64,000 bases of DNA from Alteromonas sp. CI.11.F.A3 (GCF_032925565.1 NZ_CP136708.1:2108001-2172000), one strand, 5' to 3'. Counted from the stretch's first letter, positions 1 through 9,062 are shown. Numbers and translations are program-made. Notes: generated by a model not told the origin, from the sequence alone.

Positions 1-277
1 CGAATGCCATACCAGCAGTTGCTAATGGGTTTTCGATAGCATACTTACGTACACCAGAAGATTGCCATTTTTGCTCAGCTAAACGTTTTCGTTCAGACAT
101 ATTGTCGGCAGAGCGACTTGCAGTATTTCGAATATTGTCCTCAGCTACGGCTGCACTATCGGCCAGTTTATCAACTGACGAATGAAGTGTTTCTTTTAAC
201 TGATCCGTGACTGGGTGACTAGGCTCGGTTACGCTATTCGCTTTCGCTGTTTTTGGCGTAGTAGTTTGTGTTGCCAT
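1..277 (-). CDS. DUF883-family (ElaB/YqjD-like) protein, partial
   Basis: The 5' part of a leftward gene that runs off the left edge; 92 codons are visible. The start ATG (275-277) follows a strong TAAGGAGAG ribosome binding site. The visible protein has a Thr/Ala-rich N-terminus, a charged amphipathic helical region (about residues 25-75) and then an ENPLATAGMAF stretch. That stretch is typical of the turn before the single C-terminal membrane helix in the DUF883 family. Known family members (ElaB, YqjD) are inner-membrane proteins that bind ribosomes in stationary phase. The membrane helix itself lies outside the window, so the assignment rests on the N-terminal half and the ENPLA motif. 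Confidence 0.7.
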   Translation of the reverse strand, partial: MATQTTTPKTAKANSVTEPSHPVTDQLKETLHSSVDKLADSAAVAEDNIRNTASRSADNMSERKRLAEQKWQSSGVRKYAIENPLATAGMAF

Positions 278-531
278 AGTACTCTCCTTAAGTTTGCTAG
301 ATTGCACATAAGAAGTTGCAACGGTTGTACCAATATTGCAATTTGTTTAGGCTGCTGTTTTTAAAGGTTTTTATTCTTTCCTTAGCGTTGAAGTTAATTC
401 TAAAGTTAAATTCAACGTAAGAGTTTCAAGGTAGGCCGTGTAATTATTTCGTAATTATTTCATGGTGAACAAACTGGGTGGCGTAAAAAGTTAGCAATTT
501 ATGGTAACTAACTTAGCCTGGTGGCGTCTTG

Positions 532-2529
532 TTAAGACACCACACTAATTAAATCTTCTTTACTAACAGGCTTTAGAAGTGACTGACTCACGCCTAAATG
601 CTTCATAGTATCTTTATCCGGCTCGTTGCCACTCACAATAACCAGTTTCGCTTTAGGTTGAATTTGATTCAACTCGGCGGCTAGGTCATATCCATGGTAA
701 TCAGGAAGCGTTAAATCCATCAATACATGGTCAAATACCACTTCGTTCATACGCTCGATAGCATCCGCGCCCGTATTTGCCGTAATGACATCATGGCCTT
801 GATGAACTAAAAATAATTGCAATAACTCTGCAGCATCCTCATCATCTTCTATTACTAATACTTTCTTTGAAGTCGGTTGAGGTTGAGTGCATTGGGTGAC
901 TGTTTTAACGGTTTCTATTTTTGACACGGCTGGTCCTTGAGAGCGCACCAAATATTGGTCGAGCACTTCAGTAAGCGCTGCTCGTTCAATAGGTTTACCA
1001 ATAACATTATTAAATCCGTCATCCATTAAAGACTGTTTTAATCCTTTACGGCTAGCGGCTGTGACGGCCACAACAGGTACGTTGCTCTTGTGTCGCCTAA
1101 TTGCATGAAGCGCTTCAATGCCATTCATTACAGGCATATGGATGTCCATTAACACTAAATGAAAGGGGTCGTTATCTTCTTCGGCTTGTAGTACTGCCTC
1201 TAACGCTTTAACCCCGTTTTCAGCATAAGCTACAGTAGCGTGACATTGACTGACTAAATGCCCTGTTAAGCGACGAATTTCACGAATATCATCAACAATT
1301 AGTACTTTGCCGGTAACTTGTAAATCCAAATTGTTCGATTCTGTTTTGCTAGGTGGCTTAAGCGTAAGATGTGTACGACTTTGCTCACTAATATCACCAG
1401 GGTCGATGGAAAATGAAAATCGACTGCCTTTGCCAAACACGGAATCAACACTAATGCTACCACCTAGCTTAGTGACAAGCTCACGGCTTATCGCTAAACC
1501 TAATCCAGCTCCGCCATGGTTCGCGCGCATAATATCTTCGATTTGTTCGAAAGGTTGAAAAATTTTATCTAGCTTATCTGGTGGCATGCCAATACCAGTA
1601 TCTTCAACAATAAAGTGTAATCGCTCATTCGTTTTGCCAGGCGCGGGTGGACGAATCTCTACTGTAACCGTAATTTTTCCGGTATCGGTAAATTTTACGG
1701 CATTGCTGACTAAATTGATTAACACCTGGCGCAAACGGGTAGGGTCAGTTTTAACCACTTCTGGAATCTTGGTTTCTGCAATAACGTCGAAAATAAGATC
1801 TTTATCTTTGGCGGCCAATCGCATCAATGAGTGAATATCAGTGAGGAAAGGGCTTAAATGTACCTCTTTGATATTCAGCTCAAGTTTGTCTGCCATAATG
1901 CGAGACATATCCAACAAATCATTTAACAAGCTTAGTAAATGTTTTCCGTTGGAATGAATAATAGAAAGCTCTTGCGCGAGAGGATCATTACCTTTGTCGT
2001 CTAATAGTAGTTCTGTATAACCTAGAATAGACGTAAGCGGGGTGCGAAGTTCGTGACCTAAGTGGGCCAAAAACTTATCTTTCGCTTTATTTTGCTGTTC
2101 AACTTTATGTCTTTCTAATCGTTCGTTTTCTATCTCTCGTCGAACCATGGCGTAACGAATGGTTCGCATGAAACGTGGCGACTCAATTTCTGTTTTTTGT
2201 AGGTAATCGGCTGCACCTGCTCGCATTACCAATTCGTCAACTTGAGAGTCTGACTGACCAGTTAGAATAACAACAGGGAGGTTGAACTGATTCGATTTTA
2301 GTACTTCCAACACATCTACTGCGTTTTCAGCACCTAGCAAATAATCGAGTAAGCACAAGTCGAAATTTCGACGCTGTAACGCGTCTATGGCGTCAGCACT
2401 GTTGGTTACCCAGGTAAGCTGGAAACGGGGTTCTTCACATTGAAGTAAATAATCCGATGTTAGGAAATAATCATCTTCGTCATCTTCAATCAGTAAAACC
2501 CGGATAACTTCGGTCACTGTGCGCTCCAT
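532..2529 (-). CDS. Hybrid sensor histidine kinase/response regulator (REC-HisKA-HATPase-REC-REC)
   Basis: A cytoplasmic 665-residue hybrid kinase with no membrane segment. An N-terminal receiver (phospho-acceptor Asp62) is followed by a HisKA domain with the H-box HELRTPL (His159), then a HATPase_c domain (N-box around 270-282, G1 DTGIGM, G2 GGAGLGLA). Two further receivers follow (Asp462 and Asp605). The input is probably phosphotransfer to the first receiver rather than direct sensing, because no sensor domain is visible. It is the last gene of a leftward signalling cluster, 147 bases after the single-domain receiver. A short imperfect hairpin covers its stop codon (about 521-546). The specific stimulus cannot be read from sequence. 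Confidence 0.93.
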   Translation of the reverse strand: MERTVTEVIRVLLIEDDEDDYFLTSDYLLQCEEPRFQLTWVTNSADAIDALQRRNFDLCLLDYLLGAENAVDVLEVLKSNQFNLPVVILTGQSDSQVDELVMRAGAADYLQKTEIESPRFMRTIRYAMVRREIENERLERHKVEQQNKAKDKFLAHLGHELRTPLTSILGYTELLLDDKGNDPLAQELSIIHSNGKHLLSLLNDLLDMSRIMADKLELNIKEVHLSPFLTDIHSLMRLAAKDKDLIFDVIAETKIPEVVKTDPTRLRQVLINLVSNAVKFTDTGKITVTVEIRPPAPGKTNERLHFIVEDTGIGMPPDKLDKIFQPFEQIEDIMRANHGGAGLGLAISRELVTKLGGSISVDSVFGKGSRFSFSIDPGDISEQSRTHLTLKPPSKTESNNLDLQVTGKVLIVDDIREIRRLTGHLVSQCHATVAYAENGVKALEAVLQAEEDNDPFHLVLMDIHMPVMNGIEALHAIRRHKSNVPVVAVTAASRKGLKQSLMDDGFNNVIGKPIERAALTEVLDQYLVRSQGPAVSKIETVKTVTQCTQPQPTSKKVLVIEDDEDAAELLQLFLVHQGHDVITANTGADAIERMNEVVFDHVLMDLTLPDYHGYDLAAELNQIQPKAKLVIVSGNEPDKDTMKHLGVSQSLLKPVSKEDLISVVS

Positions 2530-2676
2530 AAAACATTTAGCCGTAAAACTTAGCGCTGAATAACCAGCACTTTAAAACATTACGGCCCTAATAATTAGCG
2601 CCGTACAACTTGAGTAACACTTTATTGAGCCCATCAATATTGACTCATAACACGTTAAATCGGATGAAAAGGGCGA

Positions 2677-3129
2677 TTAATCGTGGGGCAATTCTACAAA
2701 CTCAATCCAGTAGCGACCTAGCGCGCGCATAAGCTCGACAAGTCCCTCGAAATTCACAGGTTTGGTGATATAGGAAGCACAGCCTAAATCGTATCCGCGA
2801 AGCATGTCTTCTTCTTCTTTGGAGGTAGTAAGAATGACTACTGGGATCCCACGTAGTTTAGGGTCAGTTTTCAATTCTTGCAGCGCTTCTCTGCCGTCTT
2901 TACGTGGCATGTTAAGGTCTAACAGAATTAAGCTAGGGCGGGGGAATTTGCTGGCATCTGTGTATTTGCCTTCATGACGTAAAAATTCGAGTAATTCCAC
3001 GCCATCTTCAACACAAAATAAGTTGTTTAACACACGGCTTTCTTTCAGTGCGTCTACGGTTAATAGACGATCGTCCTCATCGTCATCTGCCATAAGGATA
3101 TTAATAGGTTGGGATTGTTTACGCGTCAT
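2677..3129 (-). CDS. Single-domain response regulator (Rcp1/CheY-like)
   Basis: A 150-residue stand-alone receiver. The acidic pocket (ADDDEDD), the acceptor Asp in LILLDLNMP, the Thr/Ser switch in VILTTS and the conserved Lys in TKPV are all present. There is no output domain. The length and the RKDGREAL loop resemble Rcp1-type regulators that pair with phytochrome-like or CHASE3 kinases. The chosen ATG (3127-3129) has GGAGAT about 7 bases upstream and overlaps the kinase stop codon by 11 bases, which implies translational coupling. An ATG 15 bases further upstream is possible. It is the likely phosphotransfer partner of the kinase encoded immediately upstream. Confidence 0.9.
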   Translation of the reverse strand: MTRKQSQPINILMADDDEDDRLLTVDALKESRVLNNLFCVEDGVELLEFLRHEGKYTDASKFPRPSLILLDLNMPRKDGREALQELKTDPKLRGIPVVILTTSKEEEDMLRGYDLGCASYITKPVNFEGLVELMRALGRYWIEFVELPHD

Positions 3130-4633
3130 GTGTGGTATCTCCATTATTATTTAGAGAGCCAAATGGCTCGCTGTTTGTTGGCAGAAGGATAGTAAAGGTT
3201 GCGCCTTCTCCTGGCGAGCTTTTTGCCGAAATTTGACCATTGTGCCGCTCAACAATGCGTCGACATACCGCTAGTCCGATCCCCGTTCCTTTATATTCGC
3301 TTCTTCCGTGTAAGCGTTGAAAGGGGGCAAAAATCTTTTCTGCAAAACCTTGCTCAAAACCAATACCGTTGTCTGAGATTTGAATTTTAATCCAGTCATA
3401 TTCATCAGCTAACAATATGTCTTTCATGTCAGAATCACTAGGCGGGGTAGCGGTAATTTCAATAAGGGGTTCTTTGTCGGCGGTTTGAAATTTTAGCGCG
3501 TTAGACAGCAAGTTTAGAAACAGCTGATCAATTTGTGATTTGTCTGCGCGAATAGTCGGAATGTCCTGCACAATCACTTTGGCGCCTTTTTCTTCAATAG
3601 CTATTTCTAAGTCGCCTAACACGCCATCGATAACCTCACTAACGTTTACCTGTTCAAAATCTTTACCCCGTGTAGACACGCGAGAAAAAGACAAAAGATC
3701 AGATATCAACATAGACATACGCTCTGCCGCATTAAGCATACGGGCGAGAAAGTCTTGCCCACGTTCGTCCATTACATCTTTATAGCCCGAGTCTAATCGA
3801 TTACCAAAGGCGCGAATTTTCCGAAGTGGCTCTTGCAGATCGTGAGACGCTACAAAAGCAAAATCCTCGAGTTCTCGGTTACTGCGGGCTAACTCATCTG
3901 AATAAATACGTAATTCTTGGGTTCGTTCTGAAATTTTATGCTCTAGGTCTTCATTAACATCTACAAGCGTATCTTTGTGTTTTTCATTTTCTCGAATGTT
4001 GGCTTTTAACAACAAGAAAATCGAGATAATAAGAAACAGGGTGGTACCTGAAGAAATTAATAAAGTATTCACTGAGTCACGTCTTAGCTTCATTAAACTG
4101 GCTAAGTGCGTACCTTGAATATCCCTTTCAGAGGAATCGATGCGCTCGAACATATTTTCGAAGTCGTTGTATAAATCTAGACCTCTGTCACTTTCAAGCA
4201 ACGTGAAGGCTTGCTCTATATCACCTACTCTTACTAGCTCTACAATTCGCACCATACCGTTAATTTTAACGCGAGTAAGGGCGAGTAGCTTTTCTATCCG
4301 CTCTGATTGTTCCGGCAAATCAGACGCCAAAGCACTCACTTCAACTTCATCAGCAAGGGCAGTAAAGTTATTCAGTGTTTGTGTGTACTCCTCCAGATAA
4401 GCTTCATCTTCAGTAAGAAGGAAACCACGTTGACCTGATTCGGCGCGCAAAACGGCCACGTGCAGCTTGTTTACTGCACTTATTACGCGACTGGTGGTAA
4501 ACAAGCGCGCTTCTAGGGCCGATAAGTCATCAAGGGTTTGCACCACATAAAATGAATTCGCAGTAATAATAGCAATCACGAATACCACCATGATTACCCA
4601 GCTGTATAGCGAAGACAAAACTTTGTTTAGCAT
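3119..4633 (-). CDS. CHASE3-domain sensor histidine kinase
   Basis: A 504-residue membrane kinase. A first membrane helix (about 11-31) precedes a periplasmic all-helical CHASE3 domain (about 35-175) with the typical ESGQRGFLLT signature. A second helix (about 190-211), a coiled linker, a HisKA domain with SHDLQEPLRK (His264) and a HATPase_c domain with DNGIGF and GTGIGLAV follow. This is the layout of phytochrome-type kinases that lack photosensors. The start is taken at the ATG four bases after the stop of the preceding small gene. A longer frame starting 27 bases upstream would overlap that gene. The 3' end overlaps the receiver gene, so the two are probably coupled. Confidence 0.9.
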   Translation of the reverse strand: MLNKVLSSLYSWVIMVVFVIAIITANSFYVVQTLDDLSALEARLFTTSRVISAVNKLHVAVLRAESGQRGFLLTEDEAYLEEYTQTLNNFTALADEVEVSALASDLPEQSERIEKLLALTRVKINGMVRIVELVRVGDIEQAFTLLESDRGLDLYNDFENMFERIDSSERDIQGTHLASLMKLRRDSVNTLLISSGTTLFLIISIFLLLKANIRENEKHKDTLVDVNEDLEHKISERTQELRIYSDELARSNRELEDFAFVASHDLQEPLRKIRAFGNRLDSGYKDVMDERGQDFLARMLNAAERMSMLISDLLSFSRVSTRGKDFEQVNVSEVIDGVLGDLEIAIEEKGAKVIVQDIPTIRADKSQIDQLFLNLLSNALKFQTADKEPLIEITATPPSDSDMKDILLADEYDWIKIQISDNGIGFEQGFAEKIFAPFQRLHGRSEYKGTGIGLAVCRRIVERHNGQISAKSSPGEGATFTILLPTNSEPFGSLNNNGDTTHDA

Positions 4634-4637
4634 TACA

Positions 4638-4862
4638 TCAATCCAATAATGTGTCGCCAAAATCTGAAGTCATTTCAGAAAGGGAGTCACTGCAGTCTTT
4701 AGCACTGGAAATTATTTTATCCAATGCTGCCATCGCTTTTTGGGCGGGAACTTCACCATTAAGCGCCATTTTTACCAATTCAGCTTGCATCGAAATGCGA
4801 TTCAGCGGTTTGCGTGCATCGTGTACATAGGTGCTCAATCGGGCAAACTCATCTTCAGTCAT
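4638..4862 (-). CDS. Solitary HisKA/DHp-like small protein
   Basis: A 74-residue acidic helical protein. Its VHDARKPLNRI segment (His14) resembles the H-box of a histidine kinase dimerisation domain, and a second amphipathic helix follows (about 40-68). There is no ATPase domain. It lies in a tight operon, 18 bases after the sigma-54 regulator and 4 bases before the CHASE3 kinase. It could serve as a phosphotransfer intermediate or as a dimerisation competitor. Both roles are inferred; what is seen is the H-box-like motif, the two-helix pattern and the gene context. Confidence 0.7.
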   Translation of the reverse strand: MTEDEFARLSTYVHDARKPLNRISMQAELVKMALNGEVPAQKAMAALDKIISSAKDCSDSLSEMTSDFGDTLLD

Positions 4863-4880
4863 AACTTTTGTCCTGCCTTA

Positions 4881-6212
4881 CTAGTCTTCTTTGACCAAAT
4901 CGCCATATGCGTGAAGTCGGTTGTATAGGGTCTTGGTACTTATGCCCAGCATGTCAGCGGCCATGGTTTTATTCCCATTAACCTTCTCAAGCGTGGCATA
5001 AATAAGTTCCTTTTCAACATCTTCAATAGTACGTCCTGCTTGAAGTGCTGGTGCTGTACTTTGTTTTTTAGCAAAAGGCGATTCAATCGTTTTAGGAAGC
5101 TCTATGACCTGTTTTGTCGGGTCGCTCATAATAGCAGCACGATGAACAAAGTGGCGTAATTCACGAACATTACCTGGCCAATCGTAGGCTTGTAACGTGT
5201 TTAGCTGACTTTCTTGCCAACTAAATTTAGAGCCATTATCTTTATTAAACTCTTCAATAAAGGTTTTTGCTAATAAAGGAATATCTTCTTTGCGTTCGCG
5301 CAAAGTGGGTATGGTGATTGGAAACACCGCAAGTCTGAAATAGATATCTTCACGCAGCACTTTGCTTTGTGCTATTTCTTCCATGGTTCGGTTGGTCGCT
5401 GACACTACGCGGCAGTTAACCGGAATAGTTTTAGTACCGCCAACACGGATAACCACTTTGTTTTCCAATACGCGCAGTAAGTTTGGCTGCATGTCGATAG
5501 GCATTTCAGTGATTTCATCTAAGAACAAACATCCGCCCTCAGCTTGTTCGAAAACACCTTCTTTACGGCCAACAGCGCCTGTAAATGCGCCTTTCTCGTG
5601 GCCAAATAATTCACTACCAATCAATTCTTTTGAAAAGGCACCGCAGTTAGTCACTACGTAAGGGCCTTCACTTTGTGAAGCGCGGTGAATGGCGGCTGCA
5701 ACTACCTCTTTCCCTACACCACTTTCGCCAAGTAGCATAACGTTCGCACTTGTTCTGCTTACTCGTTCAATTAATTTGTAGAGTTCTCTCATTGGCGCAG
5801 ATTCGCCAATAAGCAAGTCGAAATGCTTTTCGATTTTTTCGCTGGTATCTTCAGCAACTTTAGGTTTCCCCGTTAATACTGCTTCAATGTCTTCACGTTG
5901 AATAGGCTTAACAAGGTAATCAATATTGGGGCCGCATAAACCTTTAATGACACCCTTTACCGATGGGTGCCCAGTAATAAGGGTAATGCGTGGACGTTTG
6001 GGAAGTGCGTTAAGTTCATCGAACAAGTGTGCACCGCTGCCATCAGGCAACATGAAATCAAGTAATATATGATCAAAGGTTTCTTTCTTTAACCAGTCTC
6101 TCGCTTCACCTAATGTGGCAGCAGTTAGGACTTCGTGACCGAGAAACTCAATAATAGTGCAGGCCACCTCGGTAAACTCGGCATCATCATCTACAAGCAA
6201 AACAGTTAACAC
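4881..6212 (-). CDS. Sigma-54-dependent response regulator, NtrC family
   Basis: A 443-residue activator with three domains. A receiver (about 1-118) has acceptor Asp52. The AAA+ sigma-54 interaction domain (about 133-370) has Walker A GESGVGKE at 162-169, an intact GAFTGA loop at 208-213, Walker B GGCLFLDE and the WPGNVREL motif. The C-terminal Fis-type helix-turn-helix (about 398-436) reads NKTMAADMLGISTKTLYNRL. Such proteins remodel sigma-54 RNA polymerase at -24/-12 promoters after phosphorylation. It is the first gene of the leftward signalling cluster, so the kinases behind it are candidate partners. A good sigma-54 promoter lies 312 bases upstream on the other strand, in front of an ExoD-family gene. 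Confidence 0.94.
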   Translation of the reverse strand: MLTVLLVDDDAEFTEVACTIIEFLGHEVLTAATLGEARDWLKKETFDHILLDFMLPDGSGAHLFDELNALPKRPRITLITGHPSVKGVIKGLCGPNIDYLVKPIQREDIEAVLTGKPKVAEDTSEKIEKHFDLLIGESAPMRELYKLIERVSRTSANVMLLGESGVGKEVVAAAIHRASQSEGPYVVTNCGAFSKELIGSELFGHEKGAFTGAVGRKEGVFEQAEGGCLFLDEITEMPIDMQPNLLRVLENKVVIRVGGTKTIPVNCRVVSATNRTMEEIAQSKVLREDIYFRLAVFPITIPTLRERKEDIPLLAKTFIEEFNKDNGSKFSWQESQLNTLQAYDWPGNVRELRHFVHRAAIMSDPTKQVIELPKTIESPFAKKQSTAPALQAGRTIEDVEKELIYATLEKVNGNKTMAADMLGISTKTLYNRLHAYGDLVKED

Positions 6213-6371
6213 TTGAATATCCCTTTTTTATTGACCAACCACTTCCTGATAGCTTGTCTCAGCACATTGGGTGGGTAAGTTGACCAGATTTTATAATTAT
6301 TTGTGCATTATTACATTCAAACGTAGACGTTGTCGCATTCATACTCAACTTTGGTTGAATAAGGCAGCAAT

Positions 6372-6407
6372 ATCTTGGGGCTGACCTCAAGATGCGATCC
6401 TCGCATC
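6372..6407. promoter_or_regulatory. Paired palindromes, candidate enhancer (UAS)
   Basis: Two adjoining inverted repeats. ATCTTGGGG and CCTCAAGAT are spaced by 4 (one mismatch, 6372-6393). GATGCGA and TCGCATC are spaced by 3 (perfect, 6391-6407). They lie about 120-150 bases upstream of the -24/-12 promoter, the usual distance for NtrC-type enhancers. Binding by the neighbouring regulator is inferred. Confidence 0.5.
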
Positions 6408-6524
6408 ATGTAAAAGAGGGCTAGCTAAATATAATCCACACACTGACATATCTTTAGCTGATAAAGCACATATTGTGCCGATTGCTACCAGAAAAGCGCA
6501 AATTTGAACGCTGACCCACTTCAG

Positions 6525-6540
6525 TGGCACAGTTATCGCA
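6525..6540 (+). promoter_or_regulatory. Sigma-54 (-24/-12) promoter
   Basis: TGGCAC followed by AGTTA and TCGCA. The GG and GC dinucleotides are separated by exactly 10 bases, and the -24 element matches consensus fully. It faces the ExoD-family gene, whose start codon is about 250 bases downstream. A family regulator that works with sigma-54 is encoded next door. Confidence 0.7.
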
Positions 6541-6790
6541 TTATTAATCTCATAGTAGCTTTGTAACCGAACGCAAAAATTCAGCGCTTGTGCGTATTTT
6601 TCTGAAAAATTTATCTCAGATTTTTACTTACGGGTCAGCGCAAAATATAAGCGTTATGTACGGTGATACTACTGAATTAATTTAATTTTTGATGGAATAC
6701 CCAAAGCGTATTGCGCTTCGCTATCACCCAAGACGCATAGGTTTCAATGGAAATTAGGCATAAGCCTTAAGCCATAAATAGGGAATAAAA

Positions 6791-7396
6791 ATGTTTGAGG
6801 AAACTGGCGCAAGGTCAATGACACTTTATGAGTTGTTGGGCAAGATGCAGCCCAAAAACACCACCGACGTCATGGCGTTTTCGGAGTTCTGGAATGCCAT
6901 GGAAAAGAGGGGGTTTGGACCTATGTTGGCTTTGCCTGCGTTTATTGCAGCAACCCCCATAGGTGCCATTCCTGGTGTACCTACCATAACCGGTGTGACA
7001 ATTTTACTTATCGCAATGCAAATTTTACTCGGTCGCCGTCATCCGTGGCTTCCTGCTACCATTATGAAAATTGAAATGGACGCCGATCGAATTGAATTTT
7101 TGGTTAATAAAATGAAACCTGTGGCGGTGCGATGTGACCGATTCTTAATGCCACGGTGGTTTTTTATGCGCCAGCCTGTGTTTCGCTCATTGATTGCACT
7201 TAGCTGTGCGGCGTGTGGATTGTTGATGGTGCCACTAGAATTAGTACCCTTTATGGGGTTAATACCGGCGTTTGCGGTATTGATTATGGCTATAGGTATG
7301 GCAACGGATGACGGCGCTGTAGCACTCTTTGGGCTATCCATTGCTCTATTTGGTTTCTTGTATGGCGGCCAACAGATAGCATTAGGGATTGGGTAA
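6791..7396 (+). CDS. ExoD-family exopolysaccharide synthesis protein
   Basis: A 201-residue membrane protein of the ExoD family. It has an N-terminal cytoplasmic region, two hydrophobic helices around the PAFIAATPIGAIPGVPT segment, a basic central region, then two to three C-terminal helices (about 133-200). Family members affect exopolysaccharide production in rhizobia, but their biochemical role is not settled. The ATG has GGGAATAAAA upstream. The long leader contains a strong -24/-12 promoter, so expression probably depends on sigma-54 and an NtrC-type activator. The stop codon lies inside the first unit of a 16-bp tandem repeat. Confidence 0.85.
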   Translation: MFEETGARSMTLYELLGKMQPKNTTDVMAFSEFWNAMEKRGFGPMLALPAFIAATPIGAIPGVPTITGVTILLIAMQILLGRRHPWLPATIMKIEMDADRIEFLVNKMKPVAVRCDRFLMPRWFFMRQPVFRSLIALSCAACGLLMVPLELVPFMGLIPAFAVLIMAIGMATDDGAVALFGLSIALFGFLYGGQQIALGIG

Positions 7397-7483
7397 CTTA
7401 AGCATTGGGTAAATTAAGTATTGGGTAAATTAAGTATTGGGTAAACCAAGCGCTGGCTAAACTTAATATCGGGCAAATTAGAT
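7388..7483. repeat. Six-copy 16-bp tandem repeat
   Basis: Six consecutive 16-base units based on ATTGGGTAAATTAAGT. The second and third units are identical, the first and fourth nearly so, and the last two are more diverged. The first unit includes the 3' end of the ExoD-family gene. No hairpin is formed. Slipped-strand duplication is the simplest origin. Confidence 0.85.
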
Positions 7484-7577
7484 ATTCGTTAGATACCCGA
7501 GTTCTTGCTTTTTAGGCTTTGCGTTAAGTACAGCTTAGCTATAACACTTTGCTTTAATTAAACTGCCACAGCTTATG

Positions 7578-8513
7578 CTATCGATGCAGAGACTCTATGC
7601 ATTGATCAAGCATGCCATCAGCAGAGGGAAGCTGCATCGATTGATATCTAAGTTCACCGATAAAGCTTCTTGCTGCGGGCCCAAGGCCGTCACCATCTTC
7701 AAATGTGAGATAAAGCATAGCGCGACGCAATCCACTGTTGCTATCAATAGGAAGCGGAAGCAACAGCCCTTCTTCTAATTCTTTTTTAATGATAGCGATA
7801 GGGAGCCAAGCAAACCCAAGCCCTTGAGAAATCATATCTACCGAGGTTCTAATATGGCTCACCGTCCAGCGCTGCTCGGCGCCAAGCCAACCTGCATCAA
7901 CTTTACGTTCAGCCGATGAATCTCTTACTACTATTTGACGATGCGACTTTAGATCTTCTAACGTTAACGCGCGGTCAAGTGCGTGCAGAGGATGATCGAC
8001 ATGTGCCACCGCGGCAAAGTCTATCTCGCATAAATCTTCACTGAATCCGCCGGGGTAGGGGAAAGGTGAAATCGCGATATCGACATTACCACTATCAAGT
8101 AGGGAGTTTGCCCCGCTTAATACGGTTTCTTCAATTTCGATACGTAGCAGCGGGAACTCTTCAGACACTTTGCTCAGTACGTTATAGAGTAAGTCTGATG
8201 GAAAAATAATATCAACGGCGATACGAAGAAGAGTTTCAGTTCCCGCTTGTAAACTAGCCGCTACCGCTTCTAACTTTTGAGCTTCATTTAAAACGAACGC
8301 TGCTCGACGATACATCAACTCCCCTTGAGGAGACAGTTTTACCTTGCGTCCACTGTTTTCGAACAACACAACGCCAATGGCATTTTCTAATTTTTGAACC
8401 GCGTGATGCACACTAGACTGGCTTTTGTGAACCAATGCGGCAGCTTGATTGAAGCCTCCAGCATCTACCACAGCTTTAAACATGCGCCATTGTTCTAACG
8501 TAGATTTTAACAT
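7578..8513 (-). CDS. LysR-family transcriptional regulator
   Basis: A 311-residue LysR-type regulator. The N-terminal winged helix-turn-helix (about 1-62) contains FNQAAALVHKSQSSVHHAVQ, and the effector-binding domain of the periplasmic-binding type covers about 92-290. It sits alone on the minus strand, so neither a divergent target nor an operon partner reveals its effector. The 3' end is close to the converging ExoD gene and its repeat tract. Family membership is clear; the regulated pathway is not. Confidence 0.9.
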   Translation of the reverse strand: MLKSTLEQWRMFKAVVDAGGFNQAAALVHKSQSSVHHAVQKLENAIGVVLFENSGRKVKLSPQGELMYRRAAFVLNEAQKLEAVAASLQAGTETLLRIAVDIIFPSDLLYNVLSKVSEEFPLLRIEIEETVLSGANSLLDSGNVDIAISPFPYPGGFSEDLCEIDFAAVAHVDHPLHALDRALTLEDLKSHRQIVVRDSSAERKVDAGWLGAEQRWTVSHIRTSVDMISQGLGFAWLPIAIIKKELEEGLLLPLPIDSNSGLRRAMLYLTFEDGDGLGPAARSFIGELRYQSMQLPSADGMLDQCIESLHR

Positions 8514-8585
8514 CGCGAGCTCTAATTGATTATTCTGTCACTGTATAGAGCGGTTATACCACAAGCGGCCAGAGGCTGTCAGCGC

Positions 8586-8936
8586 TTATGCGTCGGTGGC
8601 TTGCTTAATATCGCCTATTGAACAGGTTACCACGCTCACATTGTCATACCCCATGTTCATTAGCTGTTCGGCTGCCAATTTAGCGCGAATGCCCGAGGCG
8701 CAATGAATATAGATTGGAAACTTGGCATCTTTACATTTTTCGATAACTTTCATTTCGAGCACGCCACGAGGAATATTTAATGCGGCTTCTACAGGGCTAG
8801 ATGCAGCCTCGGCGGGCTCACGAACATCAAGTAATAAACCATGATTAGAAGATATTTCCTGCATCGCTTCTTTAGCCGTAATACAACGCAGCGGGAAAGG
8901 GATATTAGCGAGTCTAGTAGTGATATCAATTAACAT
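8586..8936 (-). CDS. Rhodanese-like sulfurtransferase domain protein
   Basis: A 116-residue single-domain rhodanese. The DVREPAEA motif and the active-site loop HCASGIRA with its catalytic Cys are present. Rhodaneses move sulfane sulfur between persulfide donors and acceptors. The start is placed at the ATG preceded by AAGGTG; a frame extending 21 codons upstream is possible but has no good ribosome binding site. It is transcribed away from an ArsR-family repressor of the persulfide-sensing type, which suggests a small reactive-sulfur response module. A palindrome lies in the shared promoter region. Confidence 0.88.
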   Translation of the reverse strand: MLIDITTRLANIPFPLRCITAKEAMQEISSNHGLLLDVREPAEAASSPVEAALNIPRGVLEMKVIEKCKDAKFPIYIHCASGIRAKLAAEQLMNMGYDNVSVVTCSIGDIKQATDA

Positions 8937-9062
8937 TAAAACACCTTGAAAAATAATGATGAGTTTACTATATAAGGAAATTGCTATGTTTTCTAGCACG
9001 TATTTTCATTATATATTTTATAAAAAAATGACATTGAGTTTTGGCGTTCGCCGCTATAGTAG

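Larger units (their letters stand above)
6213..6790. other. Divergent intergenic region (578 bp) with sigma-54 promoter
   Basis: No gene. It separates the leftward NtrC-family operon from the rightward exoD-like gene. It contains two adjacent palindromes (6372-6407) and a -24/-12 promoter (6525-6540), described separately. An AT-rich stretch near the left edge probably holds the operon's own promoter. Confidence 0.8.
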
